Below are positions 40,849 through 50,740 of a stretch of DNA of 54,415 nt, piece after piece (within the stretch, counting starts at the first letter, position 1; the number at the start of each line of letters is the position of its first letter). The translations under genes were made by a program, and so were the position numbers. The notes below the pieces were generated by a model that had not been told where the DNA came from, made no database searches, and saw only the letters and a list, made by a program, of their open reading frames with translations. Origin of the DNA: Lachnospiraceae bacterium (lineage in GTDB: Bacteria; Bacillota; Clostridia; Lachnospirales; Lachnospiraceae); contig JAJQEO010000107.1 of NCBI GenBank assembly GCA_021201665.1, positions 1-54,415 of the forward strand, written 5' to 3'.

Positions 40849-43800
40849 TCAGGCTCTCTTTCTTCTTCTCACCGCAAGAACCACAAGCAGCGCCGCCCCA
40901 GCCGCGATTGCCAGAAGTGCCGGCAGATACCGGAACATGTCGCCGGTTTTTACCGCTGAGGAAGTTACCGGGCTTGAGCCGGTAGTGGTCGTGTTCTTCC
41001 CGGTCAGATCAACCGTGTCCTCTTTCGGGGAATCATACATCGTGACATGCTGAATCTCTGCCGTATCTGTCACTTCGAATGTGATTGTCTCCGCAACTTC
41101 ATATCCGTCCGGCGCGGTCACCTCCGTCAGAGTATAGGTTCCAACCGGCAGATTCGTAATCGTATGCACTTCATCGGTCGAAGTCCATTCATCAATCACA
41201 TTCCCGTCTTCATCTTTTACGATCAGATGCGCGCCCGGCAGCTCTTCATCGTTTGTAATATCCTTCTTACTAATCTCGACAGTAATCGGTGAATCGTACA
41301 TCGTCAGGGTCTGCTGCACCTGCGTATCGTCAATCGTAAACTCAATGCTTTCGGCTGTCGCGTAACCGTCCGGGGCAATCGTCTCTGCCAAGGTATAGGT
41401 TCCTGCCGCGATGTTGATCATGTGAGGCTCTTCTGTCGAAACCCACTCGTCCACAACATTGCCCTCGGAATCCATGATTACAAGGTACGCACCTGGCAGT
41501 TCTTCCTCGTCTGTGATGTCCTTCTTGCTGATCGTAAACTCAATCAGTTCGTCGACCATCGTTACGATCTGGATCGTATAATCATCCTCTACTGTAAATT
41601 CGATGCTGGTTGCTTTCGCATATCCGGCAGGGGCGATTTCTTCTGCCAGAGTATATGTCTCACCGACGGTCAGGCCGCTCACCGGATGCGCTTCTGTTGT
41701 AGATACCCAAGTATCCATTACATTGCCTTCTGAATCGGTTACCGTAAGGGTCGCCCCTTCCAGTTCTTCCTCACCCGTGACGGACTTTTTGCTGACGTAT
41801 ACCTGCTTATCAACCATAGAAAGCTCCTGGTCCGTTCCATCATCGGTGACTGTGAAAGTGATACTTGATGCTTTCACGTATCCGTCCGGAGCAGCGATCT
41901 CTGTCAAAGTATAGGTCTCGCCCACGCGGATGTTGCTGATCGCGTGCGCTTCCTCTGTAGAAGTCCACTCGTCTACGATGCTTCCCTCGGAGTCCGTTAC
42001 TGTCATGCTCGCTCCCGGAACCTCATTTTCTCCGGTCACGTCCACCTTATGAACCAGCACCTGCTTGTTGATCAGGCTGATGGTATCGCTCTCAGCATCT
42101 TCCGACACGGTAAACGTTGTCTCGGATGCGATCGCATAGCCTGCAGGAGCCTGCGTCTCGACCAGTGTATAGGTCTGGCCGCTTACAAGGCCGCTCACCG
42201 CATGGGCCGTGCCATCGGATGTCCATGCATCTACTACATTTCCATCTGCGTCACGCACTTCCAGCTCCGCGCCTGCAAGCTCGGTCACATAGCTGTCTAC
42301 TTTTACCACGTAAATCTGCTTGTCTACCATAGTAACCGTCTGGATTGTGCCATCATCTTCCACAGTAAACACGATATCTGTTGCTACTACATATCCATCC
42401 GGAGCGATTTCTTCGGTCAGAGTGTAAGTCTGGTCAACTTCAAGACCGCTCACTGCATGCTGCTCAGTCGTTGATACCCAGGTGTCCACTACATTTCCTT
42501 CGGAATCGGTTACCGTCAGGGTAGCTCCCGGCAGCTCCTCTTCTCCGGTGATAGTTGTCTTGCTCACAAAGACCTGCTTGTCTACCATGGTCACATCCTG
42601 GTTCACTCCATCGTCAGTTACTGTAAACTCAATACTGGACGCTTTTACGTAACCATCCGGCGCGGCAACTTCTGTCAGGGTATAGGTCTCCCCAACTTTG
42701 AGTCCGCTGATTGCGTGCGCCTCTTCCGTAGAAATCCACTCATCAACTACATTGCCTTCGGAGTCGGTTACCGTCATGTTCGCTCCCGGTATCTCATTTT
42801 CACCGGTCACATCAACCTTATGGGCAAACACCCGCTTATCCGTCATCTGGGCAGTCTGCACTTCCCCGGTCTCCGTCACGGTAAACGATACCGATGATGC
42901 AGTGACATAGCCTTCCGGAGCCAGCTCCTCTACAAGTGTGTACTCCCCTGCGGGAAGCTTGTTAATCCGGTGCGTTTCTTCTGTTGATACCCATTCTTCC
43001 ACGACAGTTCCTTCCGAATCAACCACCTGCAGCGTCGCGCCCGGCACTTCATTTTCCCCGGTCACATCGACCTTCGAGAAGTCCCATTTCGTGTAATCAT
43101 TGACCCAGGAAAGCGTTGCTGTGTCAGACTTCGCGCCGTCCTCATTCAGGTTATTCCCTGATTCATCGGATTCGTAGATAAAACCATTCGTATCAACCGT
43201 CACATAGCGCGGCGATTCATCCAGCACATAGCCGGCCAGCGTCTCTGTCTCCCTGATCTCATAGATTCCGGAGACCAGATACTTTGCGCTAATCAAACCT
43301 TCCGCATCGGTCACAAACGTGCCGCCATCCACTGCGCTCTCGCTCTCGATTCCGGTGCTCTTTACTTCACCGATTCTCGTAACCGTGAAAGTCACTCCCT
43401 CAAGGGCAAGTTCATCAATATCCGTCTTATAAAGCTTCATGGTCGTCGGCTTGTTATAGCTGTCCAGATATACATACACAACCGGCGTATTCTGATCCGC
43501 GTATTCCAGCGTCACTTCCATGCGCGTATCGTCCAGACAGTATCCTTCCGGAGCCTGGATCTCCTGCACATAATAGCTGCCGAGATACAGCTCGCTGCTC
43601 ATGCCGATTCCGTCCTCGCCAATCGTGAAAGTTTCAATATACTGGTTCTTCACGTAGCGCGTCGTCCCGTCCGGCGTGACAACATCCTCGTTCGCAAATA
43701 CAGCAAACACAGCCCCAGCCAAAGCCTCCCCGGTATCCGCATCGTATTTACTCACGACAATCTGTCCTTTTTCCGGAGTATCAGCCAGTTCAACCGTGAT

Positions 43801-46800
43801 CGTATCCGGCCACGCGTTGTACTCGGTCACCTCAAATTCGATGTCTCCTGCAAGAACGTAACCTTCCGGGGCATTAATTTCCCGGAGATAGTAAGTCCCG
43901 GCAGCCAGCTTCGACGGCAGCGTAACGGAGCCGCTCTCGTCGGTCACAAAGTTCGTGATTTCCTCGTAGTGCGGATAATAGTTGCTGAACGTGATCACGT
44001 TCTTATCCTCATCCAGGATCTGGAATTCCGTTCCCGCTACCGGGATTGTATTCCCAGTCTCCGCATCTACTTTCACCACCGTAATACCGGATTCAATTGG
44101 CTTGTCATTTTTGTAAATGCCCGAATAAGTCTTTCCGTCAATTGTGCCGGTTACGGTGAAATCTTCCACCGGCGTCACATCATCCGGATACTCCAGTTCC
44201 TTGATGACATATGTGCCATACGGCAGACGACCATACGGATAATTCTCCGGGTCTGCGGTTGTCGCCACACCTTCCTCGTCCGTCGTGATTGTCATCACCA
44301 GTTCCCCGGTGGATTCCAGATAAATTCCAAATACGACGCCTTCAATCGGCTCCACATCGTCCGTCGCATCCTCTGACGATAACGTATCGCGGAACTTGAT
44401 GATCTGGATATCAAACCGGATGACCCTGTTCTGCGTTGCAGAGTCTTTGGTTGTCATGTCAACCATCTGGCCGTCCTCACGGATGGTAAAAGTGGTGTTC
44501 AGATACACGCCCTCCGAGGTATAGCCTGTCGGCGGCTCGGATTCTTTGATGTTGTACGTGCCATACGGCAGGTAATCACTCGCAGTTTCAATATAGCCGC
44601 TTTCATCCGTCACAAAAGTCGCGATCGTCTCGCCCGGCTGATAGGTCACGCCGTCCACGACCACCGCATTTTCAGACATATTCGTCAAAACAAACGTTGT
44701 ACCAGCCAGGGTCGCATCGCCCTGTGTGCCAATATAAAGCGTATTCCCGTCCGATACATCCAGGCCGGATGTCCCATAAGTGCCGTTCAGTTCGGAATCC
44801 GACTTCTGGATTTTAAATCCGCCCCGGATCACTTCATTCGATACCGTGTAACTCAAAATCTCTCCATCATTTGTAATGGAAAATTCAAAATCGGTATTCG
44901 TGCCGTCCGCCGTGTAACCGGTCGGCGGTGTTACTTCTACGACTTCATACGTGCCATACTGTAAGATCGCGCCAGTTTCCGCATAACCATCCGCGTCCGT
45001 CGTGATCCGCATGACTTCCTCGCCGCTCGCGTAGGTCTTCTCTGTATCCCCTTTCACCGATACAGCGTAAGAATTCTTATTGATGATGGCATAAACAGCT
45101 CCCTCCAGGGAAGCATCGCCCTGCTTACTTCCATCTGCAGTTTCACTGTCCGCTTTGGTGATTGCAATACCGCCCCAGATCAGTTCCTCAACCACAGCTG
45201 GAACGTTATTCACAGTCTCATTGCTGCTTGCGGTGACGCCATCCACCGTGATCGTGTAAGTGATCACATCTTCTGAAATCTTATATCCCGCCGGCGCGGA
45301 AATTTCCTGCACGGTCACAAAGCCGAGCGGGAATACAACATTCCCGGATGCGTCGGTATAAAAGCTGTCGCCCGACACCAGATGGGAAGAATCCATCACG
45401 ACTTTTCCTTCCGAGTCCGAGGAAAGCACCCATGACCGGGTCACACTCCCGCTCGCGTCAGACGCGCCCGCGTAGAAATTCACCTGGAACTGCGCGCCCG
45501 CAATGCTCATGCTCGTAGCATAATCCGTGGTTTTCTGTACCATCTGTTCAATGATCTGTGTTATCGGTTCATCCGAAACAGTCAGGACAGCCGTCGCATC
45601 CGCTGTTACCGCCAGTTCATACACGGTTGTATCTGCTTTGTAACCCGTCGGCACTGATGTTTCCTGCACGTAATAGGTTCCAGCGAGCAGTTCCACCGTG
45701 TTGGAAACGCCGTCCTCCCCGGTTACCAGTGTCGCAGCCACATCGCTCATATCACTGGTTCTTGACACGGAATAAACCGCGTTTGCAAGCGAATACATCC
45801 CATTTCCATCAGTAACAGAAACATTTGCGGAAGTTTTTACCAGATATGCCGGATAAAGGGTCGGCTCGTCCGTCACTTCCAGAATGCTCGTCTCGTTTGA
45901 CGTGATGGTCATCGTATAGATATTCGTATCCAGGTTGAACCCCTGCGGTGCGGAAGTCTCCTGCACATAATAAGTTCCCGGGGTAAGTTCAACGGTATTG
46001 GAAACACCGTCTGATCCGGTAGTCAGCGTTGCAACAACATTTGCCATATCCTCCGTAGAAGAAACTGCATACACAGCGCCTTCGAGTGAATATGCCGCAT
46101 TCCCATTCGTAAGGGTGCTTGAACTGGTCTTTTTCAGATAGCCGTAACCGGTGATCTCCGTATTCGATACCGTGATCGCTCCCGCCATATCCGCGCCGTT
46201 AAATTCAATACTCATCCACTTGGAATCCGAAGCGGGGATAAGCTGTGCCGTGTAAGTGGTACTGTCCAGGATATATCCATCCGGGGCTTCTACCTCCGTC
46301 AGATGAATCCACCCAACCGGAAGATATGGATGGTCTTCCACATACTCATCGCTCGCATTCCCATTCCAGGAAGAAAGGTAATGGTCTTCATCGTATGCCA
46401 GGATACCATTTTCATCGGTCTGCAGATACCAGGTACGGACCACGTCGCTGTCCTCCTCATCCGTAAACTCCAGTTTGTAAACAGCACCCGCAAGCGGCTG
46501 GCCATCGGCACCGTCCACTTTTGTCAGCAGGGTTCCGGTAAACAGGTAAGCCTCATTATAAAGCCTGGAGTTGGTATACCCTTCTGTTACAAATGCACCG
46601 GCGTCACTCTTGGTCGTTGCCGCGGTCGCCGGCCCATAAACAGTCGTATAATCCGGCAGGCAGCCGTCACAGAAGCCCGTCTCCTTACAGTAATAGTCAC
46701 CCGCGTCATCCACCTCGATATAAACCGTCTTCACCATGGAATCCCCCTCGTCAAAGTCGGCGTCAATGGTTACCGTTGTAACCGCATCCGTGCAGGCCGC

Positions 46801-49632
46801 GTCAGAGTAAATGGTGAAACTCGTATTCATCTGGAGGTTGCTCGTATAATTCAGGGCAGCCGAGTCATGGATATATTTCTTTATCTTCAGATAATAGGTT
46901 GTCGTTTCTGTCTTATAGGTCTTGGACCCCGAAAATGTCTGGTAGGAATCCCCATAAGTTGCGGTGATACTGATCTTCAGCCTCCCTGTCCCGTCATCAT
47001 TCATCGTCAACGTGGCTTTCAGGGTAATCGTAGGCGTTGTCATGCTGGAATACCACCCATACCGGCTGTGGTCGCCATCGCTGCAGGCGATGTAAATCTT
47101 TGTCAGGTCACTTGTATCAATGTCTGACCCTTTGCCCTCTGCCCATTCACTGATCTCACTTTTCATGGAAGAAGTCAGCGTCAGGTAGCCGCCATTGTAT
47201 GCCAGATAGCTTGAAGAGCCGACATAGTTGTGGCACGTACTGGTCCCGGCAAAGGTGCCAATGTCACTTGACCCTGTCCAGGTCTTTGTATAGGTAGCGG
47301 TCGTACTTGCCGTGCTGATGCCATCATCGTCGGAGACTGTAGAAATACCATCTTCCTCAGACACAACGGCAATCCCGTCCTCACTGGAATCCTGGGAAGT
47401 TTCTTCCTCATCAGTCAGGGAAGCCGCCAATACTTCCAGGCCGTCCTCTTCCACGGTGCTGACTGCCTCCTCGGAAGACAATGTGCCATTTACCAGCGCG
47501 TCCTCCAGGTCCTCATCCACAATCCAGCCGCCGGATGATTTCTCGTCCCCGCCGTTTGTGATGTCATAAGCAGCATCGCTGATCTCAATGGTATAACCCT
47601 CATCCGCTTTCACATCAACAGCCACCGTAACAGAAGTATCCGATGACTCTGTGACCGTATACCATCCGTCATCCTCAACTTCTTCCCCATTTTTCAGGAG
47701 CACAAACTCCGGCTCAATCGAACCATCCAGGTAAGAAGTCACTGTCAGTGTGGCAATGCCGCCCTCCGACAGGTAATCCACACCATAAGAAGCCTGCCCG
47801 GAAGTCCCATCCGTATTTACCACATCTACCACAAGGTTCCGCGTTACCGCATGGACATTGACCCCGGTTGTTTCCGCATAAGCCTCAACAACTGTTACCG
47901 TGCATTCTACATACCACGGGTAGTTTGGGAGCATATAGTGGGAGACTTCGTAAACAACCGTGTATTCCCCTACCGTATTAATATCGAAACCGCCATCATC
48001 GTAAACGGTCATATTAAACAGGGAAGGGTCATACCCCAGGTTCAATTCATACAGGTCAAAGGATTCATCCCCGACATATGCGGTAAAATCCGGTCCTTCC
48101 ACCGTAGTCCGGGCAACGCTCGGGATCACGCCGGTCCATTCTTCGCCCTGTGTGATTTCGCCAAGGATGATATCATCACAGATATCTGATTTTGCTGTCG
48201 CCAGATCCCGGTCAGACACGATCTCGAAAGTCGCTACGCCGGTCCAGCTATAGCCAGGGGTGGATTCAATCGAAAACTGGTAGGTCACTTCATACGTCTC
48301 ACCCACCTCAAATCCAACTGTGCCGTCCGTCAGTGTCTGGATCACATTTGCATCATCCCCGTAAAACAAATATCCGGCAGGGTCAAAAGTCGTATCATAC
48401 ACCCACACGTATCTGGCAGAAAAATAGACCGTAGAGTTATTCTCCGGGTAATCATCAACCACCCAGTCTTCATCATCTTCCTGTTCGGACGTGTCCGATT
48501 CCGATCCGTCAGCAGCTTCTGTTGCCGCCTCTGTCTCAGCTTCGGTTTCAGTTTCTTCTCCGGTTTCCGTCTCAATCTCCGCAGGGATATCGGTTTCGTC
48601 TTCAGTTCCATCTGCTGTTTCAGATTCCAAATCAGTCCCGAAATCTTCTGTTTCATCTTCCGCCGCCGTAAAGCTTACGCAGACGGTCGTCTTCCCGTCT
48701 TTATCCGCGTAAACAGAAAATGAAGATTCTGAATATTCAGCGAGCACTTCCCCGCTCTCATTTATCACTACAGTTCCAGAATAAGAATATCCGTCATATG
48801 CGGATATGTTGATCTGAATTTCTTCTGACACCGGGAAACTGATCTCATAATCCCAGTCATCACTCATATCTTCCGCTGTGACAGTTTCTGTCGTGCCATC
48901 AATGAACGTAAGCACCATCTGCCCGCCTTCAGAAACCTCGAAGGCAACAAGATTAAATATTTCCTCCGTCTCAGCTTCGGCTTCGGTCCCAGCATCAGCG
49001 AAAGAAACACTTAGGCTGACATCCTCTTCCGGCATCAAAAACGATACGCTCTGTCCCTCTGAATCCCATCCGTAAGAAATATCTGCACCGCTTTCATCCG
49101 TCACATGGACTTCTTCTATAGCCAGAGAATCGTCATTGAGGGATAAACCGATTTCTACAGTCTCATCCGGCGCATATTCGAGGACGGTACTGCCTCCGGC
49201 TGTCTGTTCCTTTACCTTCTCCACATCATAGGTATACTCACAACTTTCATAGTAGGGAAGCGTTACGGTATATTTCACCGTCCCCGTTTCTGGAGCGGTT
49301 TCCTCCCCGGAGTCTTCGCTTCCTTTATTACTGGACGATTTTGATTTTGATTCTGTTTCTGCTTCCGTTTCCGTCTGAACCTCCTGTGCTTCAGACTGCG
49401 CTGTTTCGGCCTCTGTTGCCGCCTCCGTTGCTGCTTCCGTTTCAGATTCATGTACTGTCTGTTCTGTCGTCACTTCCGTCACAGCCTCTGTACTTTCAGA
49501 TTCCGTTTCAACTTCTGTTAAAGTCTCCGTCTCTGCTTCCGCATAGGAAGTAAACGACGTCATCATGCCGGAAGCAGCCAGGGTAACCGCCATGACCATC
49601 GACATGGCTCGTTTGATTTTATTTATTCTCAT
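40849..49632 (-). CDS. Giant Cna-B/SpaA-type surface adhesin
   Basis: A 2,927-residue surface protein with a signal peptide (about residues 1-31, AVTLAASGMMTSFTSYA) and an acidic Ser/Thr/Glu-rich region (to about 110). A SFLMPEEDVSLSVSFAD ectodomain follows. Next is a large unique N-terminal region with several Cys residues. About ten prealbumin-like SpaA domains (GTLLTKVDGADGQPLAG, ITVVKVDAETG..) come next, then eight near-identical about 85-residue Cna-B repeats. Each repeat has the Lys and Glu positions expected for isopeptide bonds (HKVDVTGEN.., TLTEVAAPDGY). It ends SSAVKTGDMF, a membrane segment and RRRKRA, a sortase-type signal without a clean LPxTG. ATG 49632 has CAGGAGGAA. It probably binds host or partner cells. 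Confidence 0.92.
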   Translation of the reverse strand: MRINKIKRAMSMVMAVTLAASGMMTSFTSYAEAETETLTEVETESESTEAVTEVTTEQTVHESETEAATEAATEAETAQSEAQEVQTETEAETESKSKSSSNKGSEDSGEETAPETGTVKYTVTLPYYESCEYTYDVEKVKEQTAGGSTVLEYAPDETVEIGLSLNDDSLAIEEVHVTDESGADISYGWDSEGQSVSFLMPEEDVSLSVSFADAGTEAEAETEEIFNLVAFEVSEGGQMVLTFIDGTTETVTAEDMSDDWDYEISFPVSEEIQINISAYDGYSYSGTVVINESGEVLAEYSESSFSVYADKDGKTTVCVSFTAAEDETEDFGTDLESETADGTEDETDIPAEIETETGEETETEAETEAATEAADGSESDTSEQEDDEDWVVDDYPENNSTVYFSARYVWVYDTTFDPAGYLFYGDDANVIQTLTDGTVGFEVGETYEVTYQFSIESTPGYSWTGVATFEIVSDRDLATAKSDICDDIILGEITQGEEWTGVIPSVARTTVEGPDFTAYVGDESFDLYELNLGYDPSLFNMTVYDDGGFDINTVGEYTVVYEVSHYMLPNYPWYVECTVTVVEAYAETTGVNVHAVTRNLVVDVVNTDGTSGQASYGVDYLSEGGIATLTVTSYLDGSIEPEFVLLKNGEEVEDDGWYTVTESSDTSVTVAVDVKADEGYTIEISDAAYDITNGGDEKSSGGWIVDEDLEDALVNGTLSSEEAVSTVEEDGLEVLAASLTDEEETSQDSSEDGIAVVSEEDGISTVSDDDGISTASTTATYTKTWTGSSDIGTFAGTSTCHNYVGSSSYLAYNGGYLTLTSSMKSEISEWAEGKGSDIDTSDLTKIYIACSDGDHSRYGWYSSMTTPTITLKATLTMNDDGTGRLKISITATYGDSYQTFSGSKTYKTETTTYYLKIKKYIHDSAALNYTSNLQMNTSFTIYSDAACTDAVTTVTIDADFDEGDSMVKTVYIEVDDAGDYYCKETGFCDGCLPDYTTVYGPATAATTKSDAGAFVTEGYTNSRLYNEAYLFTGTLLTKVDGADGQPLAGAVYKLEFTDEEDSDVVRTWYLQTDENGILAYDEDHYLSSWNGNASDEYVEDHPYLPVGWIHLTEVEAPDGYILDSTTYTAQLIPASDSKWMSIEFNGADMAGAITVSNTEITGYGYLKKTSSSTLTNGNAAYSLEGAVYAVSSTEDMANVVATLTTGSDGVSNTVELTPGTYYVQETSAPQGFNLDTNIYTMTITSNETSILEVTDEPTLYPAYLVKTSANVSVTDGNGMYSLANAVYSVSRTSDMSDVAATLVTGEDGVSNTVELLAGTYYVQETSVPTGYKADTTVYELAVTADATAVLTVSDEPITQIIEQMVQKTTDYATSMSIAGAQFQVNFYAGASDASGSVTRSWVLSSDSEGKVVMDSSHLVSGDSFYTDASGNVVFPLGFVTVQEISAPAGYKISEDVITYTITVDGVTASSNETVNNVPAVVEELIWGGIAITKADSETADGSKQGDASLEGAVYAIINKNSYAVSVKGDTEKTYASGEEVMRITTDADGYAETGAILQYGTYEVVEVTPPTGYTADGTNTDFEFSITNDGEILSYTVSNEVIRGGFKIQKSDSELNGTYGTSGLDVSDGNTLYIGTQGDATLAGTTFVLTNMSENAVVVDGVTYQPGETIATFVTDESGYIETASDYLPYGTYNIKESEPPTGYTSEGVYLNTTFTIREDGQMVDMTTKDSATQNRVIRFDIQIIKFRDTLSSEDATDDVEPIEGVVFGIYLESTGELVMTITTDEEGVATTADPENYPYGRLPYGTYVIKELEYPDDVTPVEDFTVTGTIDGKTYSGIYKNDKPIESGITVVKVDAETGNTIPVAGTEFQILDEDKNVITFSNYYPHYEEITNFVTDESGSVTLPSKLAAGTYYLREINAPEGYVLAGDIEFEVTEYNAWPDTITVELADTPEKGQIVVSKYDADTGEALAGAVFAVFANEDVVTPDGTTRYVKNQYIETFTIGEDGIGMSSELYLGSYYVQEIQAPEGYCLDDTRMEVTLEYADQNTPVVYVYLDSYNKPTTMKLYKTDIDELALEGVTFTVTRIGEVKSTGIESESAVDGGTFVTDAEGLISAKYLVSGIYEIRETETLAGYVLDESPRYVTVDTNGFIYESDESGNNLNEDGAKSDTATLSWVNDYTKWDFSKVDVTGENEVPGATLQVVDSEGTVVEEWVSTEETHRINKLPAGEYTLVEELAPEGYVTASSVSFTVTETGEVQTAQMTDKRVFAHKVDVTGENEIPGANMTVTDSEGNVVDEWISTEEAHAISGLKVGETYTLTEVAAPDGYVKASSIEFTVTDDGVNQDVTMVDKQVFVSKTTITGEEELPGATLTVTDSEGNVVDTWVSTTEQHAVSGLEVDQTYTLTEEIAPDGYVVATDIVFTVEDDGTIQTVTMVDKQIYVVKVDSYVTELAGAELEVRDADGNVVDAWTSDGTAHAVSGLVSGQTYTLVETQAPAGYAIASETTFTVSEDAESDTISLINKQVLVHKVDVTGENEVPGASMTVTDSEGSIVDEWTSTEEAHAISNIRVGETYTLTEIAAPDGYVKASSITFTVTDDGTDQELSMVDKQVYVSKKSVTGEEELEGATLTVTDSEGNVMDTWVSTTEAHPVSGLTVGETYTLAEEIAPAGYAKATSIEFTVEDDYTIQIVTMVDELIEFTISKKDITDEEELPGAYLVIMDSEGNVVDEWVSTEEPHMINIAAGTYTLAETIAPDGYATAESIEFTIDDTQVQQTLTMYDSPITVEISKKDITNDEELPGAHLIVKDEDGNVIDEWTSTDEVHTITNLPVGTYTLTEVTAPDGYEVAETITFEVTDTAEIQHVTMYDSPKEDTVDLTGKNTTTTGSSPVTSSAVKTGDMFRYLPALLAIAAGAALLVVLAVRRRKRA
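41040..43085 (-). repeat. Eight about 255-bp Cna-B tandem repeats
   Basis: Eight units of about 85 codons with conserved VDxTGENEVPGA.., TVTDSEGNVVDEWxSTEExHxIS, YTLTExxAPDGYxxA. Units 2 and 5 (VFAHK / VLVHK) and units 3 and 6 (VSKTTITGEEEL / VSKKSVTGEEEL) look like members of a duplicated block. Recombination between them can change stalk length. Confidence 0.85.
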
Positions 49633-49677
49633 ATGTTCCTCCTGTTTTCAGTACTGTTTTTTCCTCACTCTGTCAGG

Positions 49678-49725
49678 TTACAAATAGATACCGCCCGGCG
49701 GCGGGTTCCTCGATTTTGTATGCAT
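49678..49725 (-). CDS. Possible leader peptide MHTKSRNPPPGGIYL
   Basis: A 15-codon frame with a perfect GGAGGAGG site 7-8 nt upstream, ending 46 bp before the adhesin. The PPP motif is a known ribosome-stalling element, so translation of this leader could affect the adhesin mRNA. An overlapping frame starting at 49732 (MVYAYKIEEPAAGRY) lacks proper spacing. This is predicted from the sequence only. Confidence 0.4.
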   Translation of the reverse strand: MHTKSRNPPPGGIYL

Positions 49726-49776
49726 ATACCATCCTCCTCCTTCTAAAAAAATCTTCCGGTCTCAGAAAAAGGCATG

Positions 49777-49800
49777 AAAAAAGGACTGCGTTTACAGTCC
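49777..49800 (-). terminator. Attenuator-like terminator in the adhesin leader
   Basis: The minus strand reads GGACTG-6 nt-CAGTCC followed by TTTTTT. It is downstream of the promoter region and upstream of the adhesin. No other minus-strand gene is near, so it should act as an attenuator of adhesin expression. Confidence 0.7.
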
Positions 49801-49910
49801 TGACTTCACACCTTTCCCAACCGGTTCTGTTTTTTCTGTAAGGTATGGATTCCCTGCTACAGCACTCTTTCCTCCATCCCCACTGCTGACAGCATATATA
49901 CTACCACAGT

Positions 49911-49980
49911 TTTTGTTCCAGCGGGTTCCATGTTGTTCCGCTTTGTTCCGGTCAGTTCCGTTGTGTTCCATTGTGTTCCA
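49911..49980. repeat. Seven exact-period 10-bp repeats
   Basis: NNNNGTTCCR occurs seven times with a period of exactly 10 bp (minus strand: YGGAACNNNN), about one helical turn, so all copies face the same side of the DNA. The array covers and extends upstream of the -35 position of a TATATA -10 candidate (49895-49900) that lacks a good -35. It would fit a cooperative operator or activator array. The divergent XRE gene is a candidate regulator. The rest of the 49633-50251 gap shows no gene. Confidence 0.8.
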
Positions 49981-50149
49981 CCGAGATACTTTTTCGGGAT
50001 AAAGTCACACAGTTCATCGCAATCTCCGGGAATTTGCAGTAAAATCTGAGATCTCAAAAAATCAAAAAATACCGGAGTGCCATCTGTTCAGCAAAAGCTG
50101 GATGATGTATAATGTCCATATTAAACTGATAAATCGGAATACGCGACGC

Positions 50150-50167
50150 TGTCAAACAATTTTGACA
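50150..50167. promoter_or_regulatory. Inverted repeat over the XRE gene -35
   Basis: TGTCAAA-CAAT-TTTGACA overlaps a TTGACA hexamer (50162-50167), which is 17 bp from TAAATG. A TATAAT at 50222-50227 is a second -10 option. The palindrome may be an autoregulatory operator. Confidence 0.45.
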
Positions 50168-50251
50168 ACGCATTTTTGCAGATGTAAATGCTGTTTGATA
50201 GAAAAAACAAAGAGGATTCGATATAATCCTTTCAGATGGAGGTCATATATT

Positions 50252-50689
50252 ATGGAGATTTGCGAAAAGCTGAAAAAAGCCAGAGCAGGTGCAGGCATGA
50301 CGCAAGAGCAGGTTGCAGAGAAAATAGGTGTTTCTCGCCAGACAATTTCAAATTGGGAAAATGGCAAGACTTTACCCGATGTGATGAGCGTCATAAAATT
50401 AAGTGATCTTTATCAAGTGACTTTAGACGAGTTGTTGAAAGGAGACAGTAAAATGATGGATAAAATTAAAAAGGACATGGATACTGTGAAAAGCAGCCAA
50501 TCCCTAATGAAAGTTGCATGGATTTTGATTATAGTCACTTTTCTGTTTTCTGTTTGGTGTAATAGTAGCTATGCCTATGATGGAAGCAATTCGATTTTAC
50601 AGTTTACCCTTGCAGCTCTACCTTGGGTGTTGATGGGGGTAAGTATTGCTTGCATAGCAGCATCGGTTTCAAACAGGAAGAGAAATTGA
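50252..50689 (+). CDS. XRE-family regulator with two membrane segments
   Basis: A 145-residue protein from ATG 50252 with GGAGG upstream. Residues about 1-65 form an XRE helix-turn-helix (KARAGAGMTQEQVAEKIGVSRQTISNWENGKTLPDVMSVIKLSDLYQVTLDELLKGD). Residues about 89-110 and 119-140 are membrane segments (WILIIVTFLFSVWC; FTLAALPWVLMGVSIACIAA). It is a membrane-tethered regulator. It is the only clear plus-strand gene and is divergent from the adhesin, with the repeat array between them. It could read a membrane signal and control the surface genes. Confidence 0.85.
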   Translation: MEICEKLKKARAGAGMTQEQVAEKIGVSRQTISNWENGKTLPDVMSVIKLSDLYQVTLDELLKGDSKMMDKIKKDMDTVKSSQSLMKVAWILIIVTFLFSVWCNSSYAYDGSNSILQFTLAALPWVLMGVSIACIAASVSNRKRN

Positions 50690-50740
50690 AATATTCCAGT
50701 TTATCGAGACTCCTGTAAAAGATTTCTGGATTTCAAAAAA

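Noticed and set aside
49740..49840. GGGAAAGGTGTGAAGTCAGG in the adhesin leader resembles cobalamin riboswitch boxes
   Set aside because: The spacing and order of the boxes do not fit a cobalamin riboswitch, which needs about 200 nt with separate conserved helices. The match is partial and compressed.
49911..49980. CRISPR-like array
   Set aside because: The units are only 10 bp with 4-bp variable parts, no spacers of usual length and no cas genes.
49857..50057. 66-codon minus-strand frame through the 10-bp repeats
   Set aside because: It starts at TTG without a ribosome binding site. The repeat period of 10 bp is not a multiple of 3, and the product is shadow-like.
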